This document shows, piece by piece, positions 9,745 to 18,862 of a DNA stretch of 26,505 nucleotides. The stretch comes from Pigoraptor chileana (lineage: Eukaryota > Opisthokonta > Filasterea), in assembly GCA_943704495.1 (NCBI GenBank), contig CALSCR010001971.1:1-26505 (forward strand). Direction: 5' to 3'. Below the pieces are notes generated by a model. That model made no database searches. It worked only from the letters and a program-made list of their open reading frames with translations, and had not been told where the DNA came from. The translations under genes were made by a program, and so were the position numbers. Each line of letters begins with the position of its first letter. The stretch's first letter is position 1.

Positions 9745-11746
9745 ACTTTGTGTAGAGTCAGTGGGCTTATGTCTAAGGCGTTTGAGTGCAATAGGTCTCT
9801 CACTTGCTGTGTGGCACGTGCATAGCGGCTACTTGAATACCGCAGTTCTTGCTTAATATGGATATGTGCTATTGTGTCCATTCCTAATATTTTGGATTTA
9901 CAGCAGACAGTGTTGCTAAGCATTGAACACAATGCTCAAAACATGGACACCTGATATGCTAAAATTTCACACATATTTGTCCCCGCACATACCAGGTTGA
10001 AGGAAGAGCAGCAACGTCTCACCGGCGGCCACAAGAACATCATCACGGCGCAGGCAAAGATAAAGTCTATGCAGATGGACCTGGACCGGCTGAACAAGGC
10101 GCTTGTAAAGAGCGACGCTTACATTGGTTGGTGGTGGCGCCACATGCAGACCTCCGCCATGTGTGCAGCTGTGATGTGAAGTGCATAAATGCGCTGTTTT
10201 CTGTCTGCAATGCGTGTTTGTGTTGCCTTCCCACTTTCATTATGTCTGGTGTGTCTACCTTGGAGTCTACGTGGGCACAGATCCATCGACACTGCTTTGA
10301 ATCCCTTTTTCATTTGTTTGCGAGTCAATCTAACGTCGACGTGCTAATCACTGCCGTCATTTGCTGTCCATCATGCGTCATCTGTTTGCTTCCCCAGGAA
10401 ACCTATTGGACAAAATTCGGACCCTCGAGAGCGGCGAGAAGGCACCTGCCGCCCCTGAGTCCACGCGGCCATCACGTGATAGCGAGAGTGGCGACCAGTT
10501 GCACACCGCTCTCACAATCAGCGCAGACTCACCGCAGCCATCGCCCAATCCTCACCACTCCACACTGGCATCTGCTACTGAATCGCCGTCTCCACACGTG
10601 ACTGTCGTTGGTCGTCTTCACAGCAGCGAGCAACCGGCGAATACAAACAACGACAACAAGAGCCCACGTCGTACGCCGCAGGTGTCCCAAAAGGGAGCGG
10701 TGTCGACGGCGACAGTTACCGCACGACCCGACCGCAAGACGGCCACCCCTGGAAAGCACAGACAGCGTCACATGGCCTCCTCGGTGAAGGAAAGCGCCCT
10801 AGGGCACGTGGCTGACCATGAGGCAGTGCGAGCTGCGACGCCAAACACTCTGCAACAGCATGCACAGAACACTGCATCATTTCAACATTCCGCAAAGCAG
10901 GAAGATTCGTTGGACGCAGCGCACGCAGACATAATGCAGCAACGGGAACCACAACAACAACAACAACCACAACAACAACAACAACAACAACAAGAGCAAA
11001 AGGGACAATCGCCGACAGCCGCAATAGCCGCACCACCCATCGACGTCGCCGCGGACGCTTCACCAGGCCAAGGACGCCTCCCTGTCTCTGCTGTGCGACG
11101 CACCCTCGTGTACAACAACGACGGTCGATTTCATGCGTCGAATGAAATTGGGGCTGTTTTGGCACGGGATTTTGCAAGCATGCACTACGAACATCCGCCA
11201 ATATCACATCCCTTCGTCCACATGCAACACCGCCATCATCCATACGCACCCGACGCGGGTCACGTGAACGAGGCCCTTCCGCCGCTTTCGCATTACTGGC
11301 CTATGTTTGGAGACGCGCATCGAGCGAACGCTGAATCATATGCTCCACAGGCACACACCTACTTCGCAAGGCACACTGGATACGATGCACGACAGAACGG
11401 CGTGCAACATGGTCAACTGTCCATCGATAACATGCACAGACCCTTGGCTACCCCGACTTCAAATTGGCCGGTTTTTGGCTTTCAGCGGTGGGAATCGCAT
11501 CCCGGCGGCCATGCCGGAATGGGGGCACACACAGAAGAAAGACATGCGTCGGCGCCGCCATCGTGTGAAACTGGATTTGGCGCGATGGACCAGAATGCCA
11601 ATAGCGACACAAATATATCGCCGCTGAGAAAGCACGCATTGGATGCGTCGCATCATCTGGCGTCTGATAGCTCTTCCAAGCGGCAACGCACATCGCCTGA
11701 CGATGTGCTTCTCATTGATTCGCTTGCGCACGAACAGCCGCTGTAA
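8020..11746 (+). CDS. OBI1: RING finger and coiled-coil E3 ligase, OBI1/RNF219-like
   Basis: Predicted E3 ubiquitin ligase. Exons 8020-8288, 8383-8518, 8686-8791, 8964-9105, 9451-9555, 9996-10126 and 10398-11746 join in phase to 746 codons (745 residues). The RING is C3HC4: C63, C66, C76, H80, C83, C86, C97, C100. The block LCHVCLGKARDPVTCPNGH followed by CPTCRVPI closely resembles human OBI1 (ORC ubiquitin ligase 1), which ubiquitinates the origin recognition complex. As in OBI1, a heptad-rich coiled coil follows (about residues 136-300, starting DLRRTRIDMIVAEYEADI). The large last exon is disordered, with polyQ at about 477-497 and a basic SSSKRQR motif near the C-terminus that may be a nuclear signal. 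Total length is close to human OBI1. The start is the first ATG before a plausible disordered N-terminus; the frame stays open upstream to another ATG at 7822. Introns 4, 5 and 6 each hold one copy of the dispersed repeat. Confidence 0.85.
8806..8832. repeat. CA microsatellite in OBI1-like intron 3
   Basis: CA run on the sense strand starting 15 bases after the exon 3 donor. Confidence 0.93.
9304..9338 (-). repeat. Dispersed short repeat, inverted copy
   Basis: Read on the minus strand it is TTGTGGAGTTCATGGGGACA followed by ACTGACTTCAATTTC. It matches the ends of the 9636 copy, with about ten central bases missing. It lies in intron 4 of the OBI1-like gene. Confidence 0.8.
9585..9747. repeat. 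(CT)n and (AC)n tracts around the reference repeat copy
   Basis: CT runs lie at about 9586-9631 and 9680-9718, followed directly by AC at 9719-9747. Together they fill most of the first half of OBI1-like intron 5. Confidence 0.93.
9636..9680 (+). repeat. Dispersed short repeat, best full-length copy
   Basis: This 45-base unit is the reference copy: TTGTGGAGTCCATGGGCACA, then GCGCCTATGACACTGACTTG, then AATTC. Both sides are pure CT repeats. It is in intron 5 of the OBI1-like gene. Bases 9646-9652 and 9658-9664 can pair as a seven-base stem. Confidence 0.9.
9748..9842 (+). repeat. Possible decayed copies of the dispersed repeat
   Basis: GTAGAGTCAGTGGGC near 9752 and GGCACGTGCATAGCG then GCTACTTGAATAC near 9813 each resemble parts of the reference copy. 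They may be remnants; chance similarity is not excluded. Confidence 0.25.
10260..10303 (+). repeat. Dispersed short repeat, copy in OBI1-like intron 6
   Basis: TTGGAGTCTACGTGGGCACA, then GATCCATCGACACTGCTTTG, then AATC. It keeps length and most positions of the reference copy but has no CT run on its left. Confidence 0.8.
10938..10995 (+). repeat. CAA-rich trinucleotide repeat coding polyQ
   Basis: CAA repeats interrupted by CCA encode the Gln-rich stretch at about residues 477-497 of the OBI1-like protein. Confidence 0.9.
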
Positions 11747-11952
11747 TATTGGCCACTGGGTTGCATCCTTTTGCTCTGGCAACAATACAACTGGGCATGT
11801 TGTGCTGGTGTTTACATTTGCCACGAAAAGCAGTTTGGGTCATGCAATCGCTCTTCACAAAAGCAGTAACCGGAAGGGACTTTCCCAATCGTTGTAACAG
11901 TCGTTGTAACGCAACGGTCAACCAAAGACACTTTTTCCCAAAAAAGTTAACT

Positions 11953-11993
11953 GTCACGTGACCGGCGAGTAGTCCTTGTGCAGGCTATATTTA
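11953..11993 (+). promoter_or_regulatory. CLEAR-like E-box with nearby TATA-like element upstream of NBR1
   Basis: The palindrome GTCACGTGAC at 11953-11962 equals the core CLEAR box bound by TFEB/MITF-type bHLH factors in animals. A TATATTTA element follows at about 11986. The NBR1 start codon is about 500 bases downstream. The role is inferred. Confidence 0.4.
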
Positions 11994-12312
11994 GTCCGTG
12001 GCAGAATTAAGAGTTGGCCCATACAAATTCCATACATAACGCTCGCACGAAATCAAAATTAACTTGCGTCATCAATTTTTTCTAGGCCGTAATAATGCCA
12101 AATTTTCATAGTTAATTCATACATTTTGATCCACTGTAATAATTTGTGGGTTGGTTAGCTCGACGACATTCGAGTGAACGGGGACTGCCACACACACACA
12201 GTCACACACACACGCACACTGAGGATGCAACAGCAAGACCACGCATTCACATTCTCTGTCGACACCGAATGAACATTCCTTCTCGCTTCCGCTGCGGTTT
12301 GGATCCCTTCGT

Positions 12313-12319
12313 TATATAG
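12313..12319 (+). promoter_or_regulatory. Possible TATA box of NBR1
   Basis: TATATAG, 143 bases upstream of the NBR1 ATG, in an otherwise mixed-composition stretch. Confidence 0.35.
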
Positions 12320-12461
12320 CAGAGCATCAATGAAGCAGGATTGATCCAAGAAAAGCCAACAACATCCCTTGTAAAAGTAAAAATTCTTGTACATATATTA
12401 TCGGGTTTGTTTCACTTCGTTTTGCGCCTCTTTTGAGTTGGTGTGGCTCTAGTTGTTTAAA

Positions 12462-15400
12462 ATGGCGAGCCGAACTCCGTACATTCACTTCAAAGTTCAG
12501 TATGGAGACGACATTCGCCGTTTTGCTATTTGCAGCTCGTCTGTGGACTGGAACGCGCTCGTCTGCAAGGTAAAGTATTTGATTGATCCACCTGATGCGT
12601 GGTGCACTTGCACTACTCATTCGGAAATCGCGCGTGACGACGATTCACTCTCACTCACACTCGCTCTCTGTTATCTCTGTTCTCGCTCTCTGTTGTGGAG
12701 TCCATGCGCAAAGACGCTGACTTGAATTCATGTCTCCTTCTCTCTGCTCTCTGTCCCACCCTCGCACACACACCTCCGTTTCTCTCCCTTTTCCTCTCCC
12801 CCCCCTCTCTCTCTCGTCGTTCTGCTTTGCGCAGCTCCGTGATACGTTCAAAGTTAACCACTTCACTATTCGCTATCGTGACGAGGACGGCGATTTCGTA
12901 ACCCTTTCAAATTCAGGTAAATGTTCGCTGTCTTACAATCGAAGTCGAAATATTTTCCGCAGATTGCATTTTTTTGTTCTTGTGGTGTACAGTCTGGCAT
13001 TCTGTTATGTCTGTGATTCATTAAAATCACCCGTGTTCATGTCTCTTATTCGACTTGACACGTGGTTTATCTTTTTGTGGTTGCAGATGACCTCGTGTGC
13101 GCGATTGCGTCGAGTGGAGTACCTGTTCGCCTTGTCTTGGAGGCGATCTCAGCACCCACCGCAACAGAGGCTGTTTCTCCTACGGCAAGCCCTTCCACGA
13201 GCACTGAAATCCCCAGTGCAACGCAGAGGACCCCACAAGCGCAAGCACATCACGTGGCGGCAGCGCAGTCGGTCGATGTCGTAGCGCTTGCTGCACAATT
13301 GTCGGAGAGTCTTATTTCGCATGGAATTCCTAAGGTGCGATTTCGCCTATGCTTGTATGTGTCAGATGTGTGTGTGCCTGATTTTGGTATGATTCAACGT
13401 CCTCCTTTTCATCGCTTTTCCACTTACTGATCAAGTTTGGTGTTTGTTGGCTTTTCCCCGCAACTGTAGGTCGCGGGAGTGGTGACCGAAGCGGTCAATA
13501 CTGCGCTGCGGTCTGTCGCGGACGCAATTGAGGGGCACCATGCAGGTCTTTTGGCTTCTCTGGCGGAAGCGCAGGCCACGCAACTTGCCGCATTGGAACG
13601 GTCGATTGGATCAACCGGCGGTCCGACGCAGCCGCAACAACAATCGCAGCATGCAACCGCTGATGGTGTGGGCTCGGATGCAAATAGCCGCGTGCTCCAC
13701 GACAATGTGCGCTGCGACGGATGTCAGCAAGACATTTACGGCATCCGCTACAAGTGTGGCAATTGCCCTGACTTTGACCTCTGCGAGCGGTGCGAGGGCG
13801 CCTTTGCCGCGCTGGGCAGTCACGATGCGACCCACGTCTTTCTGAAGATTCGCGTGCCCGTTCCAAGGACGCATCTGTTCTTTGGACGGTTCCACAACAG
13901 GAGTCTTCTCGGCGGCAATCTCTACGAGGCGGGCCCCAGTGTGCGTCGTGGTGGCTGCACGCGCCCCGTGACGACGACGTTCTACACGACAGCACAGCCT
14001 GTGGCTCCTTGTACGACCTTGCCCACAACGACGGCTACGGCGGCAAATGGAGCAGCCGCGCCCGCAGAAGATTGTCGTGCCGGTCAGCAGGCGCAGTTTG
14101 GATGGCCGCGTCGCCCAACACGCGCCCACAACTACGCTCATCCTCACTTTCACGGTGACGCAGACAAGCACAAGGGGCACGGCTGCCACGGCCTGCACGC
14201 TCACGGTGGCAAGCACCGCCGCGATCGCACGGGCAAGGATGCATGCGCATCCACGGAGGATGTCACCACGATTGAGCAGAAGGCTGATGTTGCGGCATCC
14301 GTCTTTACATCGGCACTCGATACTGCCGCTGCCACCGCCACCGCCACCACCACCACCACCAGCAGTGCGCCCGCTGTGGCCATCCCTGTGCGCATCGCCA
14401 ATCCGAGGCTTTCGCTTCACTCGAAGTTTGTGCGCGATGTCAACTTCCCCGATGGTTCAGAGCTGCCCGTAGGCTCTGAGTTCGTCAAGGTGTGTAATAC
14501 TTGCCCAGTTGTTTGTTTGCCTTGGAGCCTTTGCCGGATTGCTTTTGCGCAATACTTTGTGTAAGACTTTATGCGCTTCAATTGATTCAGTGACGTCTCT
14601 CTAACATTTCCAATGTACGAACAGACTTGGACGATGACCAATGTCGGTTCTGTGGCGTGGCCTGCCGATGTGGCACTCGAATATGTCAGCGGCACCCTTG
14701 TACCGTGCATGAAGGTGCGTTCAGTCGCTGCAATGATCTCTCGTATTATATTTCCATCTTCGCTTTTCCATCTTGCGCTTATCCACTGCCTCGTTTGCTG
14801 ATATTAAATTGCCACGATGAACAACATTGTGTGTGTATGTATTGTCGACTGCAGGCATTCCCCATTGGAGCTGTAGTTGAACCTGGTGAATCGTACGACA
14901 TCTCGGCCACTCTGTCGACACCGCGCGTGGAGGGTCGCCACCTTGGGTGGGTGTTTTTTGTTTCGGATATTTGTGTGTGTTGAGTTTGTGTGTTGTGCAA
15001 TCCACCGGTTGGTATTGAGTGTTTGTGTGTAATTGTATTGAGTCTGGTGAGTCATATCTGCAAATGGTTTGCAAGTCACGGATTATCTGACTGATTACTA
15101 CGGCCTCTGTATTGCATCCACGCAACAGCATCTTCCAATTGTCGCTCAACAGTCGCCCCTTTGGTCACCGCGTCTGGTGTGATATTTGCGTTGTTGCCAA
15201 GCCCCCCAATGCTGTGTCGGAGGAGCGTCCCGCAGCATCCGTTGTGCCGCTTTTCGACCTGACCCCTGCGACATACACGCCGGCCCTCCTGCCTACGGTG
15301 GTGGAGCATGCAGCTGTTACCTCCGCCCCCTCAACGCCCGCCGTTGTCGTGAATGCGCAGTCTTTTTCTGTCGACCATTCGCTCGTTGAGGTGGTTTCTG

Positions 15401-16698
15401 GAAGCCCAGCTGAGCAAACGGAACAGATGGAACAGACGGCGATCCAGCGCAGTGCCGGCGACAGCCAGCAGGAGGAGCAGGAGGATGCCACTGTCCGTTC
15501 GACTGCGACCGGCTCTGTCGATGGCGAATGGGTCTCACGTGGCACGTCTGCATCGTCAGCGTCGTCCGTGTCGCGCTCTGTAAGCACCGCCATCTCTGAC
15601 TTTGATCACCTCGACTTTGAGGTTGACTTTGTCGTTTTGGATGACGCCACTGAAGGCGCCGATCTGTACAGCGATGCGGCTGCCCCGCCGGCATCTGCTG
15701 CGTCGGCGTCGAATGCGACGATTGCATCCGAGAGGATTGTGGAGCCCAAGTGCAGCGATTGCCCCCCGACGACTGTCTACGAGTGCTCGCCAGCAGAGGA
15801 AATTGAAATGCAGCCGTTTGTGCGCCACAACCACAACGGAGATGTTGACAACGAATCCGATAGCGGAAGCAGTGACAGCGATAGCGACTGCGAAGGTCAT
15901 TCCGAGGACGACGGCAACGGCGATGAGAACAGCTTGCGAGGCGCCTTATCATCGTCTGAGTTGGAGCGTGTGCGACAGGTTGAGGCTAATTTGCTCCTGG
16001 CGTACAAGCTCATCGCTTTGGGTCGTGACAGCGAGATTTTGCCGTCGCCCGTCCATGCCCCTTTCGATACTGAGATGACCGCGGAGCAGGGGTCCAGCGT
16101 GTCTGTTGAGATTGACGCACCCGCCACATCCGATCCGATCATGCAGCCGTGTCTCCGGTTTACTCCTGAAGCGATGCCCTCTGCCCGCATTGTGCCTGTG
16201 AGCCAGCCTCCCCCCATGCCCAATTACCCCGTCGCTCCTGATGTGTCGTACCGGCCGTCCATCCAGCCTGAGCCGCAGCCGCAGCCGCAGCCGCAGCCTG
16301 TGGCCGGAGGGTATCCCACATACTCAAACCCAGAGTCATATTGCCCTCGTCCGCTGACACGCCCAAACCCATACACGATGGGCGCGCCTCGGTATGAGGT
16401 TGTGACGCCACACTCGATGCCTGTGCTGCCGTCCAACTCTCCCACGGGAATTGCTTTCGGCTACTCGAGTGCGCACAACAACGCCGTCGTACAGCAGCAA
16501 CAGGAGACGCACACTGCAAACCGGATCACCAACAACGGCAACTCTGAGGCTGATCTTCAGCGTGCGCTTCTCGACATGGGCTTTTTTGACCGCGAGCTGA
16601 ACAGCCGCCTGATCCGCAAGCACCGCGGCGACATGAGCTCCGTCGTCGGTGAACTGCTCGACCACTACAACAACGATTGGTGGACTGGGCGTCACTAG
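12462..16698 (+). CDS. NBR1: NBR1 selective autophagy receptor (PB1-ZZ-FW-UBA)
   Basis: Cargo receptor that links ubiquitinated or aggregated cargo to the autophagosome. Exons 12462-12569, 12835-12916, 13087-13334, 13470-14489, 14625-14714, 14855-14946 and 15129-16698 join in phase to 1070 codons (1069 residues). Domains in order are: PB1 (about 6-92, with the acidic OPCA patch RYRDEDGDF); an amphipathic helix (about 150-195); a ZZ zinc finger (about 222-275, CDGC, CGNC, CERC and a terminal His); a His-rich segment (about 366-393); the NBR1-type FW domain (about 460-570, TWTMTNVGSVAWP and FGHRVWCDI); and a single C-terminal UBA (about 1020-1063, ALLDMGFFDRELN). A candidate LC3-interacting motif is FVVL at 714-717 among acidic residues. 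A Ser/Asp-rich stretch and PQPQPQ repeats lie between FW and UBA. An AATAAA lies at 16824. The combination of four domains is diagnostic. Length is similar to human NBR1 (966). Confidence 0.95.
12693..12729 (+). repeat. Dispersed short repeat, copy in NBR1 intron 1
   Basis: TTGTGGAGTCCATGCGCAAA, then GACGCTGACTTGAATTC. It is shortened in the middle. CT-rich DNA lies on both sides. Confidence 0.85.
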
Positions 16699-16823
16699 GG
16701 TATTACGACTGTGGGCTGGGGCAACTGCTGCCAGGCACATGCCATCTCCGCTGCAAATGGGGTCTGCCGACGCGATCATCGTTTAATGGAAATGTAGACC
16801 TTTGAGAGTCCATAAAAAGAAAC

Positions 16824-16829
16824 AATAAA
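16824..16829 (+). terminator. Likely polyadenylation signal of NBR1
   Basis: AATAAA 126 bases after the NBR1 stop codon. Confidence 0.5.
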
Positions 16830-16963
16830 TAGCCGCTTACGGAGAAGTGTTTTTTCTTGCTCAACTGGTGAGAACCCCCCACATGATCCCGATACGTAAA
16901 GCCCGACACTTTTAAGGGAGCAATACATGATTGTAACGCAGTACTGGGTATTTATCACGCCGT

Positions 16964-16989
16964 TCATGGTCTAAGCTCATGGTCTAAGC
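16964..16989. repeat. 13-base tandem duplication
   Basis: TCATGGTCTAAGC occurs twice back to back downstream of NBR1. Confidence 0.9.
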
Positions 16990-17449
16990 TTAAAGATCAG
17001 TTCTGAACAAGGGGTTAGCATAACGGCGGACGGCGTCCACAAATTGAAGTCGTCGATCGCACAGAACGTGGCAGCATTCGGCGTGTCGTGGGCTCCAAGC
17101 AAATGAGATCGCCGTTGTGGCGCATCCACTTGTGTTTTTTTGTCTCGGAGGTCCCTTCCCCGTCGTTATTATTCAGCGCACGTCTCTATTTCAAGGCAAT
17201 TCATTACGCTCGCAATGCGTGGCCATTAAGAATGTGCTGTGTGCATGTATTTGGTGTGTGTCAAGCGTGAGAAGCGACTTGAAATAAAGCACTGAATGCG
17301 GCGTTATGGGGATGTGTCTCCTCATACTTTTGTTAAATCGTTTTTGTAGATATGCCGGGCGGTAAGTGTTTTGTCTTTTTCACTAATGAAAAATGCTTTC
17401 CCCCAACAAACCTTCAAAGGCATTGTGATGGTGTGCATGGCATTTGTTT

Positions 17450-18257
17450 TCACATCAGTCCCTGCATGAACAAGCGAAGCGCCGCCGCCAGCCCTACATG
17501 GAAGACGTCTGTCGCAAGTATATGCGCAGTCTTGCTCTTGACTCGCAGTCCTGATGGTAGCACAGCGATTAACACGGACACAACAAGCACAAGCACACCA
17601 ATGCCACCGCCTGGGGGATCTGCAACATAAATGGTCGTCAGCCCAAGGGCAGAGGCCACAACATCATACAAAATGCGCGCCTCGACGGGAAGCGGAAGCA
17701 CTGTCCGCGCGAAAAATCCACCAAAGATGGCGATGCACAGCGTGCTGTCGGTCCACATGTAGATTTTATACCAGCGTTGGACAGAATAGCCGATAAGTGG
17801 GAGTGATATGGATCCGCCCTGACGGTTTGAGAAAACAATTACAGCAATGTCAGTATTTTTTACATTAAACAGGATGGGGGTGACAGGTGAAAAATGAAGG
17901 CTATGACATCCTCACCGCAGCAGCGAGAAGAAGATGAAACTTCTTCAACTTTGGGAAGGGTCCAAACCGCAGCGTTCCCACCGAAGCGGCCAGGCATATG
18001 ATAGCACACGCAATCTGCATGCAGTGGGATGTGCGAAGCCAGCGATGGCGACACGTTCCATGTAAGATGAGGAAAAAGTGCGACGACTCCACACAATAAG
18101 GCCCAAATGAACAATGACGCAGGCCCAAACGCACCGCTGCCCATATTCTGTTCCGTTGAAAGAGTTTGTCGGTGCAATAGTACGCCGTGTACGCAACGAG
18201 TGCGTCTGACGCCACGGTGGTCCACTGCCACTTGTTCACATCCTGCACTTGAGGCAT
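17450..18257 (-). CDS. Small multipass membrane protein, possibly DUF6962-like
   Basis: Three minus-strand exons, 18257-18135, 18014-17916 and 17818-17450, join in phase to 197 codons (196 residues). Hydrophobic segments suggest about six or seven membrane helices: near residues 12-30, 42-60, 66-90, 100-118, 125-142, 148-165 and 180-195. The C-terminal block TDVFHVGLAAALRLFMQG recalls the ending of the DUF6962 family, an uncharacterised seven-helix family; this is only a memory-based resemblance. Donors are GTGCGT and GTGAGG. The first intron is 120 bases, a multiple of three and free of stops in frame, so retention would add 40 residues. Another frame of that intron is strongly hydrophobic, so a different splice form or a sequencing error is possible. 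No function can be given. It is tail-to-tail with NBR1. Confidence 0.65.
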
Positions 18258-18862
18258 TATGCTCGCTCAACCAACGGCTTGGAAATACTATTCAAGTTAG
18301 TGAGCTTCTTTTTTTTCTCATAAATGAGTTCATGTGCAGATCCAGAAACGTACTGTGGCATAATTGTTATTTACAGTAGAGTCTGAGGAGATTGATTCAG
18401 ATGAGGACAGTCGACTCGGTGTGAGAAAGAGTGAGCGTCGCTGACGTGGGCTATAAATAGACTGTATCACGTGACCAGACAAGCCAATTTTTTCTTTCTT
18501 CCTTCACATAATATCCACTACATTACGATATTCCTTCAGTATATGATCGTATGGATATAACTAATTAGCAATATTAGGTAATACTGTTTTATAGTAATAT
18601 TATGGTGTCTTTCGGTAATTGCTGGCAGCCCCACGCACGCCCTCGACACACACACTGGCACGCACGCACGCACACACACACACACACACTCCCCTGACAC
18701 ATTCTCACCTCAGCTCGATTCAGCCTCTTTCGCAAGGCTCTCGCGAAGCACTACTCTCATCGGCAAAACTGTATGAGAATTTGAACTGAAAGAGCACTAT
18801 TTTGACAATTGAATCATCGATTTCTGCACCAATTCATTTGCGGGAGGGACTGAGACGTAAAG
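18258..18862. other. Divergent promoter region of the membrane-protein and secreted-protein genes
   Basis: No gene seen. It contains the TATA/E-box pair, an AT-rich block (about 18485-18610) and a CA-rich stretch at 18652-18689. Confidence 0.65.
18451..18474. promoter_or_regulatory. TATA-like element beside an E-box between divergent genes
   Basis: CTATAAATAG at 18451-18460 and ATCACGTGAC at 18466-18475 lie between the minus-strand membrane protein (start 18257) and the secreted protein (start 18863). CTATAAATAG suits a plus-strand TATA box. On the minus strand the order is E-box then TATTTATA about 190 bases before the membrane protein. Confidence 0.4.

Larger units (their letters stand above)
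11747..12461. other. Spacer upstream of NBR1
   Basis: No convincing gene. It contains the E-box/TATA pair, an AT-rich block (about 12030-12140) and the NBR1 leader. Open minus-strand frames here look like noise. Confidence 0.65.
16699..17449. other. Spacer between convergent NBR1 and membrane-protein genes
   Basis: No supported gene. It holds the NBR1 polyadenylation signal, the 13-base duplication, and a short plus-strand motif at 17343-17362 that looks like an acceptor, an ATG and a GTAAGT donor. Confidence 0.6.

Noticed and set aside
12155-12394. Minus-strand frame upstream of NBR1
   Set aside because: Composition is irregular, it ends in repeat-derived Cys/Val runs, and it has no recognisable motif; probably chance.
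13611-14420. Long minus-strand frames opposite NBR1 exon 4
   Set aside because: They are shadows of the GC-rich NBR1 coding sequence, which has ZZ and FW domains on the plus strand.
17343-17400. Plus-strand acceptor-like site, ATGCCGGGCG and a GTAAGT donor, resembling a first coding exon
   Set aside because: Joining it to downstream acceptors gives only very short peptides, and the region after it is antisense to the last exon of the membrane-protein gene.
17466-17560. Plus-strand charged frame containing EQAKRRRQPYMEDVCRKYM
   Set aside because: It is exactly antisense to the hydrophobic C-terminus of the membrane protein, where charged antisense frames are expected. No start or workable splice junction was found.
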